From Ilyonectria destructans (lineage: Eukaryota; Ascomycota; Sordariomycetes; Hypocreales; Nectriaceae), in assembly GCA_020740775.1 (NCBI GenBank), contig JAHEWK010000008.1:1116001-1180000 (forward strand): a stretch of DNA of 64,000 nt, in the 5' to 3' direction. This document shows positions 1-11,924 of this stretch, in pieces; position 1 is the stretch's first letter, and each line of letters starts with the position of its first letter. The translations under genes and the position numbers were made by a program. The notes beneath the pieces were generated by a model. The model was not told the DNA's origin, did no database searches, and saw nothing but the letters and a program-made list of their open reading frames with translations.

Positions 1-727
1 GTGATATCGCACACGTCAAATACTTTGCAGTTTCCCGGAAAAGATGCCCTCACGCCGGTCTTGCCGAGTAGCCGGGCGAATTTCTTCTGGCAGATTTAAG
101 GTCGATAGCCTGGATCTAGCGGTTGATCGACCATCAGCTCCCTATATCCGAAATGCCCCAGATTTGCTATCTTGCATGACAATCGATTAAATGTGGCAAA
201 ATGTGGCACAAAGCGGCGCTTTTGGAAAGCGATGTTCCAATCCAGAACATAGGCACACGCTCGCACCTTGTGGTCACAGGGAACATGGTGATAGATCAAG
301 GGAGGTATATTGCGCAGCTGAACAGACTAAATCCGCCGACAAGGCGGGATCAAGATAATCTAGAATGTCTGAACCCCGGAGATGCCAGCCTCTTCAGTAG
401 TCACCTTTAGGTGTTGGGCCTTGTAAGTAGGGCCAATATCTTCCTCATTGAGATCTTTACAGCTCGGAGTCTTAACACCGTGCGTCTTCCTTGAGGCGTG
501 TCAGCAATACGAATAAGCGGTTGTTCTTCATCAATCACTGAGCAGACTGTACAACTTATAAAAATAAAAATGGCATTCTTTTGTTGTATCTTGTACAGTA
601 TGTCTAGAAATTTCCCACGCTAGCCTTTCCAAATGATAAGATTTACAACCCAAAACCTGGGTAGAATCGTCAACCCCCTAACGCCTCACAACGCCAAGCT
701 TGTATGCAATGCCGACTCTCCCTATCC
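1..727. other. Left-edge spacer, no gene recognised
   Basis: Only short, unconvincing reading frames are present on either strand. The stretch next to 727 lies downstream of the leftward GH76 gene and probably includes its 3' untranslated region. There is an AT-rich patch near 555-610. I see no tRNA or repeat here. Confidence 0.6.
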
Positions 728-2201
728 TTATACGAACACAAATGCCGTTCCAGCCAAGACTCCGCTGCACATCAGAATCGTTATGATGGCAGCGCCCGCT
801 CTATCTGCGGTCGTGATCTTTCTCTGATTCTTGTTCACGTCGTCCGAGTTCGAGTTTCCCGCATTGCTGTTTCCCTTGGAGGTTCCACCTGTCGAGGACG
901 TCACCGGCGTGCTCCCTTTCTCAACGAGTGTGTACATAACCATATTCATGGCGTTCATCTGCGAGCCCACGCCCACCAGGCCGTCGTACGTGGTTTCCAG
1001 CCAGGTGAACCCGCACGCCGTGCCCGCGTGGCCCTTGAATCCGGTGTCGGTTCCCGTGCATACCGCCACGGCCGCTTTAGCCGTCGATAGCAGCAGCGGG
1101 TATATGGTATCGTACGTGTAGGGGGCCATTTGCGTCGTTGCAGCCAGCCAGCGGCCCAGGTATCCCTTGAAACTCTGCTGATCCTGGTTGCACTGGTCGG
1201 TCTGCTCGCAGAAGTGCTCGTAGATGACGTCGCTCTTGACAAACAGGCTCGTGATATCGCTCAGCATGCCATCCATGCGCGCCTTCCACGTGCTGCTCTC
1301 GGTGATGTTGTACATGACAGAGGCGCCGTGGAGGAAGATGCCGGCGTTGTAGCTCCACTGCGCAGTGTCGGTCGAACTGCAGTTGGTGTCGCCGATGGTC
1401 ACGCCGTCGTAGACCTTGAATGCGTCCGTGATCAGTCCGATTTCCGTCTGCCACTTCCAAATCTTGGCGGCCCAGTCCGAGTATGTGTCGTTGCCGGTGT
1501 AGCGAGCAAGGCGTGCGGCAACGTTGAAGAAGCAACCGTTCGAGATGGTGTTCTTGTAGCTATAACCGCTATTAAAGGTAAAAATCTGCCAGCGCATTCC
1601 ACCATCGCAATGCTCGGTGTCCCATCGACTGGTATACTCGTTGAAGACGGCCTGGGCAAGGGCGAGCCACTGGGGTTCGTCATCTGATGGGTTGGGGAAA
1701 TTGCGCTCAGCGGCGGCCATGGCGGCCATGGCCCAGAAGCCCTGGTCATCGTTTCCTTCAGTTCGCGTTTGGTTCGTCGGCATGAAATCTTCGTCGTCTC
1801 CGGCTTGATGTACCATTGCCTGCTTGGTGATGTTGTTGTAGGAGTCGTCGTCGGTCAGCCACCAGTAGTCAATGAGAGCACCAAACATGGCACCGGCCTC
1901 CCACCCTGAGATCAGTTAGCGACAGCTATCGAGCTTCTTTGTCGGGGATTCATACAGTAGTAAGGGTCTGGCAGGTTACCCGGGGTATCGCCAGTGTTGT
2001 TACCAGTGTAATATTTGACCAGGCCGTAGGCGATTGTACTAGCAGCCTCCTTGACCGATGCTATTGTTGTTTCTCAGCACCAGCTTGCGTCGATTCCTGG
2101 AAGTATAACTTACACTCATCGGTCCATGTCACATCAATGGCTCCGACTGAAGTCCCCCATAGGCCCAAGGCCAGTGATGTTGTCTGAAGTAGTGATCTCA
2201 T
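728..2201 (-). CDS. GH76 mannan endo-1,6-alpha-mannosidase, Dfg5/Dcw1 type, GPI-anchored
   Basis: Putative alpha-1,6-mannosidase/transglycosylase of the Dfg5/Dcw1 family, which links GPI mannoproteins to the cell-wall glucan. I place three exons at 2201-2114, 2060-1956 and 1905-728, with introns of 53 and 50 nt, giving 456 residues. This start supplies a signal peptide (MRSLLQTTSLALGLWGTSVGA), which a start at the internal Met at 1888 would lack. Splicing rebuilds the family segment YYWWEAGAMFGALIDYWW. The catalytic pair is visible as NDDQ in TEGNDDQGFW. A Ser/Gly/Asn-rich tail and a hydrophobic C-terminus (AAIITILMCSGVLAG) indicate GPI anchoring. Family identity is secure; which paralogue of the fungal Dfg5/Dcw1 set it is cannot be told here. 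Confidence 0.93.
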
Positions 2202-5200
2202 GTTGGCGTGTAAGTCGCTGAGGCTCCAGCACCGTGTTGAAAAATGTCGTTTATGTTGTAAAGAATGAAAGGTCCAAGATTGATATCAATAACAGATCTA
2301 AGTTTGAGGCCCAGATCGATGCCGTGTTCCGATTGACAGCTCGTACAGTTCGACCAAGGGGTATCGGCACGGGATAGTGGTCACCGGATGCAACCCTAAG
2401 AAAGAAAGGAACGGATACGAAGGAGGGAAAGGCGGAGCATACGCGGAAGAAACTGAGGTAAGTTCCAATAAAAGAATGAGTTTGGAAACTGTAAGCGGCC
2501 TCCCTCGAGACAGCAGCATGGCGACTGAAGAGGCAAGGCTCCTTACGGTGCTGCGTCGCCAGGGCTGCGAATGGACGCCGGCCACGCGTCCGACAGCAGC
2601 AAGCCCCCCCCGTATGACGATAAAGAGGACGATGGAGTCGAGCAACCAGCGTACGGAAGCTGGACCCGTCGAGTAGGGCCCGGCGGTCGAGTCAAGGGGC
2701 GCAACCGCCAACCGCCGACGCCGACGTTGGCTCGGTCCACTGACAGGCCAGGGGCGCGTCTACCAATTCATCCTTCTGCCAGGGACCGCAATGCGCTAGA
2801 ATCGACCTGGGGCTTGCAAATTAGAGCCATGAAACAATTTCCCCGTGTGCATAGAAGCCGGGGAGAAGCAGCTGGCTCGTCATGTCCATATTGAGTTATG
2901 TGGCACCGACGGGACTATGTCATTGCAAATACTCGTCATGACAGCCCCAAAGGCTTCCACGGGCAGCCAAGACTCGCTCATCGCTGCTCGGCCGAGTGTG
3001 CATCTTGGCAACGCCTTTCGATCGTAGCAAGGATGATTTGGACGACTTGGCTGACTTGGCATACGACCTGTACCACAGTCCAAGAGAAATTGCCCCAACT
3101 TGATCTCTCGGCATCGTCGTCACCGGCTCGCCGGCACCATGACGACAACACACCCCCGGGAGCCAAGCCGGGAAGCGCGGTTTCTGAGGGCCAGACCATT
3201 TGCTTTCTTTTGGTACCAAGCTTCAAACTCCCAGGGCCCTCGTCCTCTGTAAATGATAAGGCCCAGGGGGTCTAGGCGAATTCTCCGCGCTAGAAAGTCG
3301 GCAGCAGGGAGAAATCTCTCCCTTTGCTACTCCGTACGGAGTGCTTCAATGCTCCGACATGTAAAACTCCAGATGCGCCGCGTGGAAATGGGCCCAACTG
3401 GTCGGCAGCGGGTCTCACGCCACAAGCCCCTGCCGCCAATACGTAACCGAGCGTACGTATGCACCCACGTCGCCTCTGTCTCTAGTTTCATCCCCACCGG
3501 CAATGGAATGCGGCCCTGAAAGAGTAGTTATGTGCTCACACATTGAGCTCCCGATTGTCCTTATTGGCTCCCCATCACTGGTATATTACTGGTACCGTTT
3601 AATTTCCGTGGCTGTGCTCGTTGAATTAACGTCTGCGGCTGAACATTTCCCTGTCGTTACGACGTCGTATTGACCTCAATTTCCTAATTTAGACAGTTGA
3701 AACCCACAGATCGTGTTGTGACGCTCAGCCAGCTAAGAAGCTATTCGCAACCCTCTGTGCACGTGCATGCATCTAGTATGAGGTTACTCATCAGTTCAAA
3801 CGCCTTCTGTCGTGCTAAATCCGGCCTTGGGCCGTCATAACCGCGGACCAGCCCTATGCCATAGAATTTCTCACTCGATACGATGTACTAGAGTTTTGCA
3901 CAGCCTAGTTATGTCATAGTGGCTGCATCCGCCTGATATATACACCATTCAGTGAATGGTGGGGAGTCTCTAGAGATCCGTCTTGTCCGGCGAGGTGTGG
4001 CCCGCGACATCATACAGGTGCCGGAGTTCCGTTAGTACCATGCCTCATTCAACGCTTATATCCGTCTGGAGGAGAGCTTCTCGTGCGTCTTCGTTTATGA
4101 GTATTATGGGCCTTGCCAGGCCAAACCGACATTGCTGATCCTCCAAATGAACGAACACGGGGAAGGCTCCTCCCGCTTCGATCCCCGCACTGGTCACCCG
4201 GCGGCCGTATTTCGGTCGTCGCAGGGAGAAAGCATAGCTAGCTCCGGGTGATCGACATTCAACAGCGTTAATGAAAGAGACGTTAACCTCTAGTTCTTGG
4301 AAATAGGAGCATCAATTGTGCAATCCAACACGAGTTTGTCAAGAAGCTATCGACACTGATAGGTTGAGGAATTAACATTACATCACCCCATACCACCTAC
4401 GACTTGATACGAACGCACGTTATTATCGGTGAATCATTCCCTTCCCTGAATTCTAACTTAAGTTCACAACCATTGTACCATATAACTCTGAAGATCTTCT
4501 TTTTCGTAGCTTCGCAAAGTCTAATCGGCTTGCGTATGCTCCGGATCATGAATCCTCGTGTTACTGGGTATCCCCATGGTGCAGACAACGCCTAAATGCC
4601 AGGTAACCAGAAACATGCTGCTGGTCGAGATCGTAATATTTTCTGATGATTATATTTAGTCAGCCAACATAAACGGTGAAAAGGCTGACCCAAGGGTAAG
4701 TGTCGGTCTCCCTTGTCGCAGGTACGGACCCGGAAGCCGGTTAAAGCCGGGTCCGACACACAGATCCCACTAGCAGATGCTCGCTCGACAGACACTCTCC
4801 CGCCGACCATCTTAAAGCCAAGTTTACTTGCAATTCGCTCTGACGTCTTTCGCGCGTTGTTATTTAAGCACGCAAGGTGAATTGAGATGTTATCAAGTCC
4901 GTCCCAGGCAACAGTTCGGGGCGGAAAAGCTCGGAAAAGGATATGGGTTTCCGACTCACATACGCGGAAACCAATCCCTAGGTACTAGCGTTGGTTATTC
5001 CGATCCCAGGCAACTCGTTCGAATTGCAATTGCCTCATCCACTTGGTCCAGAATAGAGGCATTCTCAACGTATTTCCCTCGCGGTCCTTAAGACGCTAAA
5101 CGGGGTGGTCCTTCACGCGCAGAGGGGCCGATTACCACGAAGCAGCTCGTTATCCGATCCCAGAATATAGCCGTCGGGTATTCTCCCTTTCCAGCGCATT

Positions 5201-5498
5201 CGCTCCTTCATCGATTTGCCGTCATCATGAGATACTGCCTAGCGTGGGATGTTCCCCGCGGTTCGGTTTCCGTGCGACCGCAACCAACCCCGCGATTCCC
5301 AAGACAAACCCCCGCTTGACTGCAGCTCCCTCTCACTGGATGGAACGTCACTTGGCAACAGCGTGCCATAAGGCCCCGAGGTGAAAGCTCACCTGATTCA
5401 TAAACTCTTCATAAACTCCTCATGTCATCGTCGAAACTCTCAGAGAGTCAAGTACTATAGTTTGCAGTTGCTTAAACAAGCTCAAATAAATCGGCATC
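2202..5498. other. 3.3 kb divergent intergenic region
   Basis: This spacer lies between the leftward GH76 gene and the rightward dihydroxyacetone kinase gene, so it holds both promoters. No reading frame resembles a known protein, and none extends through plausible introns. It contains a perfect 14-nt palindrome at 3329-3342. AT-rich stretches alternate with GC-rich ones. A lineage-specific gene cannot be excluded. Confidence 0.5.
3329..3342. repeat. Perfect 14-nt palindrome ACTCCGTACGGAGT
   Basis: The sequence equals its own reverse complement. The core TACGGAGTA-type motif recurs at 43511-43519 and 51230-51238. All three copies are in non-coding sequence. Its role is unknown; it could be a protein-binding site or debris of a dispersed repeat. 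Confidence 0.5.
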
Positions 5499-7286
5499 AT
5501 GTCCGCCAAACACTTCATCAACGATCCCACCCACCTCGTCACGTCTGCTCTCCGCAGCCTCACTCTCACAAACCCGTCCATCGCCCTGGATGTGGACAAT
5601 AAAATCATCTACCGTCGCCCTTCCCCCAATGCTACTCAACAGGTCTCCATCATCTCCGGTGGAGGCTCCGGCCATGAGCCCTCCTTCGCTGGCATGGTCG
5701 GCCAGGGCATGCTCTCCGCCGCCGTAGCTGGCACCATCTTCGCGAGTCCCTCAGCAGAGCAGATCCGCGCAGCCATAACCTCCCGCGTCGATACCTCCAA
5801 GGGCGTGCTTGTCATTGTCATGAACTACACTGGAGATGTGCTCAACTTTGGTATGGCTGTCGAAAAGGCCAAGGCCGCTGGGCTCGCTTGCGAGATGGTC
5901 GTGGTAGGCGACGATGTAGGCGTCGGCCGCGCAAAGGCCGGCAAGGTCGGACGCCGTGGAATTGCAGGGACAGTTCTCGTCCTCAAGATCGCGGGTGCCC
6001 TAGCAGCATTAGGACGGCCCCTGGATGAAGTGGCTACGCTCGCCCGCACCATGGCGGCCAACTTGGTGAGTGTGGGAGCCAGCTTGGAGCATGTCCACGT
6101 CCCAGGCCGCAAAGTCAATACGGAAGAAGGCCTGGCAGCTGGAGAAGTTGAGGTCGGAATGGGTATTCACAACGAACCAGGATCCGAGAGATCGAAGCTG
6201 GAGCTACCTGAGCTGGTTAGCAAGATGCTTACCCAGCTCCTGGATCCCAGTGACAAGGATCGCGCGTTTGTCAACTTCAGCTCCAACGAGACAGTTCTTA
6301 TGATAAACAACCTCGGCGGCGTTAGCGTCCTCGAAATGGGCGGCATCACTGCCGAAGTCGTGACCCAGCTGGAGGCCAAGCACGGCATCCGACCCGTCCG
6401 CATACTCTGCGGCACTTACATGACCAGCCTGAACGGGTTGGGCTTCAGCATCAGCCTGCTCCAAGTGCCCCCTCAAAAATCTGACGCCCCAGGCGTGATA
6501 GAGTTGCTCGACGCTTCCGCAGAAGTCGTCGGGTGGTCCGCGCCAATTCAGACGAGCACCTGGGATGCCAAGAACACAGCCACGATGACCGAGAGCACTG
6601 GCGCCAGTCACGAGACCAAGAGCAGCGACCTCAAGATGGACGCCGCGGTGGCTCAATCCGCTTTGAAGAACGCCCTGGATCGAGTCATTGCTGCTGAACC
6701 TGATATCACCAGATACGATACAGTGGTCGGAGACGGAGATTGCGGTATCGGCCTGAAGAGGGGAGCCGAAGGTAAGCGTGAAAATTTACGTCTGGGAACA
6801 CAGTAACTGATACGGCCTACAGCAATCCTCAAGCACCTAGGTGAACATCCTTTCACCGGCGATGTCATGCGAGATCTCGGAGCCATTGTGTCCATCGTAG
6901 AGAACAACATGGACGGCACGTCTGGTGCCCTGTTCGCCATCTTCCTAAACGCCCTCGTCCACGCACTCAGCGGCGTCGCCGGCACCGCGACTCCTGAGGT
7001 ATGGGCAAAGGCACTGAAGCAGAGCAACGAGGCCCTTTCCAAGTACACACCCGCACGCCCAGGTGACCGCACCTTGGTCGACGCACTGTACCCCTTCGTC
7101 GAGGTCCTCGGCGAGACGGGTGATGTCAAGAAGGCAGCCGAGGCAGCAAGAAAGGCCGCAGACGAGACCAAGGGCATGCAGGCCAGTCTCGGCCGTTCGG
7201 TTTATGTTGGAGGCAGTGGATATCAGGAGGTTCCTGACCCTGGTGCTTGGGGTCTTGCGTGTTTCTTCCTCGGGTTGAGTGATTGA
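5499..7286 (+). CDS. DAK1: Dihydroxyacetone (glycerone) kinase
   Basis: ATP-dependent kinase converting dihydroxyacetone to dihydroxyacetone phosphate. It detoxifies dihydroxyacetone and serves glycerol catabolism in the cytosol. Exons are 5499-6771 and 6823-7286, with a 51-nt intron carrying a TAACTGA branch point and CTACAG acceptor, giving 578 residues, the usual length. The DhaK domain occupies about residues 1-340: GGGSGHEPSFAGMVG sits near residue 53, and the substrate-binding histidine is His224 in GMGIHNEPG. The DhaL nucleotide-binding domain follows, with GDGDCG at 411-416 just before the intron and NNMDGTSGALF just after it. All key residues are present, so it should be active. Confidence 0.97.
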
Positions 7287-7534
7287 ATCTGATGAGCCTG
7301 GATTACCCCCATTGTAGCAGTGGCAACTTGAACAGTATGGAGACTTATAGCGAGTGAAATCTGGGATGAGAGAGCCTGTATTGTTAGGAGCAGATGCGAA
7401 TATGGACCATGTGCGCAAAATCAGACTGTTTTCAACGCCTATGTAACCCTAGTGAGTCTCGTCCATAACGCCGTACATACAGCATCCCATTCATCCTCAA
7501 GTAAATCTCGGCCCTCATATCATGGCGGAATGAT

Positions 7535-8125
7535 TTAGCTCAGAAGCACCAAGATGACACTGTCTCCTCTCAAGAACCTGGTTTCGGGTTAGCATCCACT
7601 GCAACCGCAAATATGTAGGCAAAGGCCCTCAAAGAAACATCGGCCAACACGTACATCTTGCTAATGAACCGATCCTTGTTCACCGGTCGGCCCTTCTTCC
7701 CGTCCGCCAAACGCGGGGTCTCGGTCCACATTTCCTTGACGTTCTCGAGGACCATGTTGCAATGTCGGTCAAAGGCCTTGACGCGTGCGAGGAGCTTCCT
7801 GTTGTTGCGGATGGAGATGAGGACCTGCACGTGGGAACGCACGGCGGTCTGGAGGATGCTCAGGGGGCCGGAAGAGAACTCGTACTCTTCAAGCTGCGCC
7901 AGCTCGTACTCACTGTTTGCAGAGGATCACGGTCAGCAAGCGGTGTCGCTGCGGGGCGGGAGAGGATTGGGAGAGAACTGGGGGGAAAGGATCGGAGAAT
8001 TGGAGGGGGAGGCGCGTACGTCAGCTCTGAGCGCGTCTTCGTGAGAAGCTCCCTAGGATCTCGTTAGTACCAATGCGGAAGTCCATGGGAGGGGGCATGT
8101 CGTACTGCATCTTGGGGTCGGCCAT
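7535..8125 (-). CDS. SMD2: Small nuclear ribonucleoprotein Sm D2
   Basis: Core Sm protein of the U1, U2, U4 and U5 spliceosomal snRNPs, part of the seven-member ring around the Sm site. I reconstruct four exons at 8125-8106, 8052-8020, 7912-7655 and 7577-7535, separated by introns of 53, 107 and 77 nt, for 117 residues. The joined N-terminus reads [20 protein letters not shown] and the C-terminus [15 protein letters not shown], both matching the family. Sm1 is visible in [30 protein letters not shown] and Sm2 in RFISKMFLRGD. The first intron has a perfect TACTAAC branch site. Without splicing, the main exon runs on into an unrelated C-terminus, which is the check that the last intron is real. 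Confidence 0.95.
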
Positions 8126-8487
8126 CTTGGGTGGATTTTCTGGTTGTTGGGGTGAGGTTGCGGATGGCAAGGCTGGATGAGATTGCGGCTCGCAAGGCTG
8201 AAGCGTGAAGCCCAAAAAATTCACTGGTGTGTGAGGATCGGCCTGATTGGTCAAAGCTCTTCGTGGGGCTTCCCGGCCCGACTTGGACCTGAGTCAGGTG
8301 ACAAGAGCCGACAGCCAAGGTCAAGGCCTTGGCACGGAAAGCTGCTGTTACCCTCGGATGAATTTTGGTTTGCAGCGGAGGATGGAAAAGCATTGCCGCG
8401 GCCCGTAAACCACCACCAAGACCCTCGAAACCCCTCCTCTCTCGGTGCACATGTCAATCTCATGAGCGCATCGATAATTAAACTGTA
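8126..8487. promoter_or_regulatory. Divergent promoter region between SMD2 and the HIBCH gene
   Basis: A spacer of 362 bp separates two divergently transcribed housekeeping genes and must hold both promoters and leaders. I see no clear TATA box. Confidence 0.5.
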
Positions 8488-10063
8488 ATGTCCTTCAGAA
8501 CTTTAGCAGCTCGAGCCGGCGTTGCGGCGAATACTGCAAGCAAACAGAGCTTCAGAAGCAGTTTCGCCATGGTTCAACAAGTCAAGGTCGTAGGCTCTTC
8601 GCTGGGCGCTCGACAGGTGAGATAACACTGCAAACCACCCGGAATAGCCTCAATTCCTAACATGCATGGCGTAGCTGTCCACCGAGGCGACGACGATTAA
8701 GGAACTGCCGGGCGACGAAACCAACGATGTCGTTTTCGAGAGCAAGTATGGTCTGCGGACCGTGATGCTCAACCGACCCAAGAAACTCAACTCCCTGAAC
8801 GGATCGATGATTCGCAAAATTGTGCCCCGGATGATTGAGTGGGAGAAGTCGGATATGGCCAACGTCATCGTCATGAAGGGTGCTGGTGAGAAGTCACTGT
8901 GTGCCGGCGGCGACGTCACCGCCCTGGCCCAACACAATCAGGAAGGCGAGAACGGATGGAAGAAGTCGGCCGACTACTTTGCCCTCGAATACAAGCTCGA
9001 CCACTACATTTCGACTTACCAGAAGCCCTATATTGCATTCATGGACGGCATCACTATGGGCGGCGGTGTTGGTCTCAGTGCCCATGCGCCATTCCGAATT
9101 GCGACCGAGAAGACCGTCTTTGCCATGCCTGAGACGACAATTGGTTTCTTTCCCGACGTCGGAGCCTCCTTCTTCCTGCCTCGGATGAACGGATCCGTCG
9201 GCACCTACCTTGCCCTGACCAGCGAACGAGTGTCTGGCGCCAACGTCTTTTACTCTGGTCTCGCCACCCACTACCTGCACTCGTCCAGCCTGCCCGACCT
9301 GGAGGCCCGCCTGGCTGAGCTGCGGTTCCTCGACAGCGACAACCTCACCGCACGACTTGCCCTGGTCAACGAGACCCTCGAGGAGTTCTGCACTGGCCTC
9401 CCCTACGATCAGCCCATCCAACTGGGCGGTGAGGTGCGCAAGGCGATAGACCGATGCTTCAACAAGAACAACATCAACGACATTATTGCTGCCTTGGAGG
9501 CGGAGCGGGGTCCGACTGAGGAGTGGGCGCAGAAGCAGCTGGCTACGTTACAGAAGCGGTCACCCACGGCTGTGCACGTGGCGCTGAGGCAGATGCGTGT
9601 GGCCGGCAAGTGGGACATTGCAGAGACTTTCCAGAAGGAGCACCAGATCGCGAGCAAGTTCATGCAGCACCCTGATTTCACCGAGGGCGTCACGGCGCTG
9701 CTGGTGCGCAAGGAGAAGCCCGTGTGGCAGCCCGAGTCGCTTGCCGCTGTCGGCAGCCAGAACGTTGCCAAACCCTTCTTCGAGTTTGATAAGGAGAATA
9801 ACCTTGAGCTCTTCACCGACCGAACGTACAAGCAGTATCCTTTCGCGAGCCTAGGTGTGCCCACGGAGGGTGAGATTCAGAAGCTGCTGAAGGACGACAA
9901 CTACACCCCAGAGGAGCTCTCATACGCTGTTATCAACTCGCGCAACGGTCGCCAGGGCATCTCGGATGTGGTCAAGGAGATTCTCAGCCGCAAGACGGAA
10001 GTGGACTCCAAGGGCTTTGTCCAATGGGTGGATGACGAGTCTGTCCCGACGAGCCGACTGTAG
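8488..10063 (+). CDS. 3-hydroxyisobutyryl-CoA hydrolase, mitochondrial (Ehd3-like)
   Basis: Crotonase-fold thioesterase that releases 3-hydroxyisobutyrate in valine degradation. Yeast Ehd3 is also reported as a mitoribosome component. Exons are 8488-8616 and 8675-10063 with a 58-nt intron, giving 505 residues. Exon 1 encodes an Arg/Ala/Ser-rich presequence (MSFRTLAARAGVAANTASKQ), so mitochondrial import is likely. The oxyanion and CoA-binding loops are GAGEKSLCAGGD (about 112-123) and GITMGGGVG (about 169-177). They are followed by the family hallmark MPETTIGFFPDVGASFFLP. The long C-terminal extension beyond the crotonase fold fits the hydrolase rather than enoyl-CoA hydratase. A second Met at codon 28 could give a leaderless form. 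Confidence 0.95.
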
Positions 10064-11924
10064 AGCGCAGACCGGCCCAGGAAAGGGTGCATTTGATGAC
10101 GTCTGATAATTGTAAAAATAGAAGACACTACTCGATGGAGTCGTGTAGTGTATGCTATGTGTTGATAGATGGAAATGATATGAAGTTCTACGCACGATGG
10201 TGATGATGCCTTTGTGTTGTGTTGGATGAAGCTGATGTTAGTGAGCAACGATGCAAAATGGAGATTGCATCATGGTTGCGGCGACTAAAACAATCCCCAG
10301 CCTAATCGTGGCGAATGGAGGGGCGCGTGTGGGGTGGAGGGAAAACCACCAAAAATCGGCCAGATGAGGCGAAGAGCGGGCAGTGGAAAACCCTCATTTT
10401 ATTGGGTGTCGGGCCAGAAAGGCTGAAGTTGGAGGGAGGGATGAGACGCACTACCTGTGTGATGGAGGGGTGGGTTGGCGCCGATAGTGGGAGAAATGGG
10501 GGCCCAGAGACGGAGATGGAATCACGAGATGAGACCAGGCAGTGATGAAATGAGAGTCAAAAGGCGGCGTGGGTGATACAGCGTCATGTCCCATCTCGAC
10601 TCACTCATCCAAGAGATAGCTACGGTCCGATGTATGGGGGCGAGCGATGGAACGGCCTCAGGCAAAGGCCGGGGATATAAAAGGGACGGGGTCCGCCCCA
10701 TGGCAACGAGAACGAGGACAGCTGGATAAAAACCAGCCAGCAACCTCGCTCTTGCTCTTCCCTCTTCCACCATCTCTCCCGACTCTCGACCGGACTCGTT
10801 GCTGGGTGCCGAAGCACAGGCTCTCGAAAAGATCCAAAGCCTTCGCTCGCAGCGGGGGGAAGCGGCTTGTTGGGTGGCCAACCGAACCACTATCCCGTGC
10901 GACCCCGGTCTCAGCAATCTCAGCAGTCTCAGCAAGGCATCCAGGCCTGAGGCACAGCGCCGGACCAGACCGACCGGCAAGGGGAGCAGCACGTGAGAGC
11001 AATCGCTCAAGCAGGCGCAAAAGCAGGCAGGCGGCCGCTTATTAACACGCAGTCGAAGAGGTGCTCGGAACGGACCCCGATTGTCAGCAGCAACATCAGC
11101 GCGGTGCGACCAACGAAAAGATACCTTGCGGTGATACATCCAAAGGCAAAGCCGGCGCCAAGAGCCACAGGCGGGGCCGCATCTGCCCCGAGAATCCCGG
11201 TGGGGCGACCTCCGAACGCTCCAAGCCCCAGGGTCTCAGGGCCTCCCGGTCCGCTTTGGGAGGAGCCCCGTACGCTTGCACGCTGCACGTGTTTTCGCTC
11301 GGCGCGACGCCCGCTGCGCTTGCGCTTCCATTCTCAAACTCCCGCGCCCCACCCACCCACCACCCACTGGAGCACCCGCTGCAACCACTGAAACGATACC
11401 TACCTTACCACACCTACCACACCATCTTTCACCAGACCGCCCACCACCACTACACTGAGGTGCACTAGGGTCGACACCTCCAGCGCGTCATCGTCGACTT
11501 CTTTGTGTATTTACACCACACTGACAGTCGCTGCATTTTCTGCTATTGACGTTGTTGTCTTTATTTGCGTTCCCTCTCTTTTTTTGCCTTGCTGTCACTA
11601 GTATCGCTTCTCCTTTCTTCATCCCCGCACCTCGTCCCTCCGCGCGTTTTCCAAGGGTCCTTCCATCTTTAAGTGGTATCCACTTGCCTGACGCGATTCC
11701 CGGCGCGTCACGAATATGACGCCCGCCTCCCCATTTTGATACATACAACACCCTCGAGCGATCCCTTCTTCACCACTTTCAAACCCACGTCCCACATCCA
11801 CTTTTCTTCTCGACCATTCCTCCATCCACAACCCTTCTATCCTGCTTGAGAACATAGCCGACTGCCTGAGTGCTCCCTTCCGTGTCTACGTGACTCTGGC
11901 ATCTGCCCGGAGGGACCTACCGCC
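10064..11924. other. 1.9 kb spacer with pyrimidine-rich leader of the GATA factor
   Basis: No convincing gene. Overlapping frames occur on both strands at 10.5-11.5 kb, but none resembles a known protein. About 11390-11920 is strongly pyrimidine-rich with CACCA/CTTC runs, typical of a fungal promoter and long 5' leader for the gene starting at 11925. Confidence 0.55.

Noticed and set aside
8053..8125. Reading the SMD2 start region straight through as [19 protein letters not shown]...
   Set aside because: The frame does not join the Sm fold, whereas splicing out 53 nt with a perfect TACTAAC branch site restores the family N-terminus.
10522..11139. 205-codon open frame on the minus strand upstream of the GATA factor
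   Set aside because: Overlapping frames of similar size exist on the other strand, composition is Arg/Leu/Ser-biased as expected of GC-rich non-coding DNA, and no domain is recognisable.
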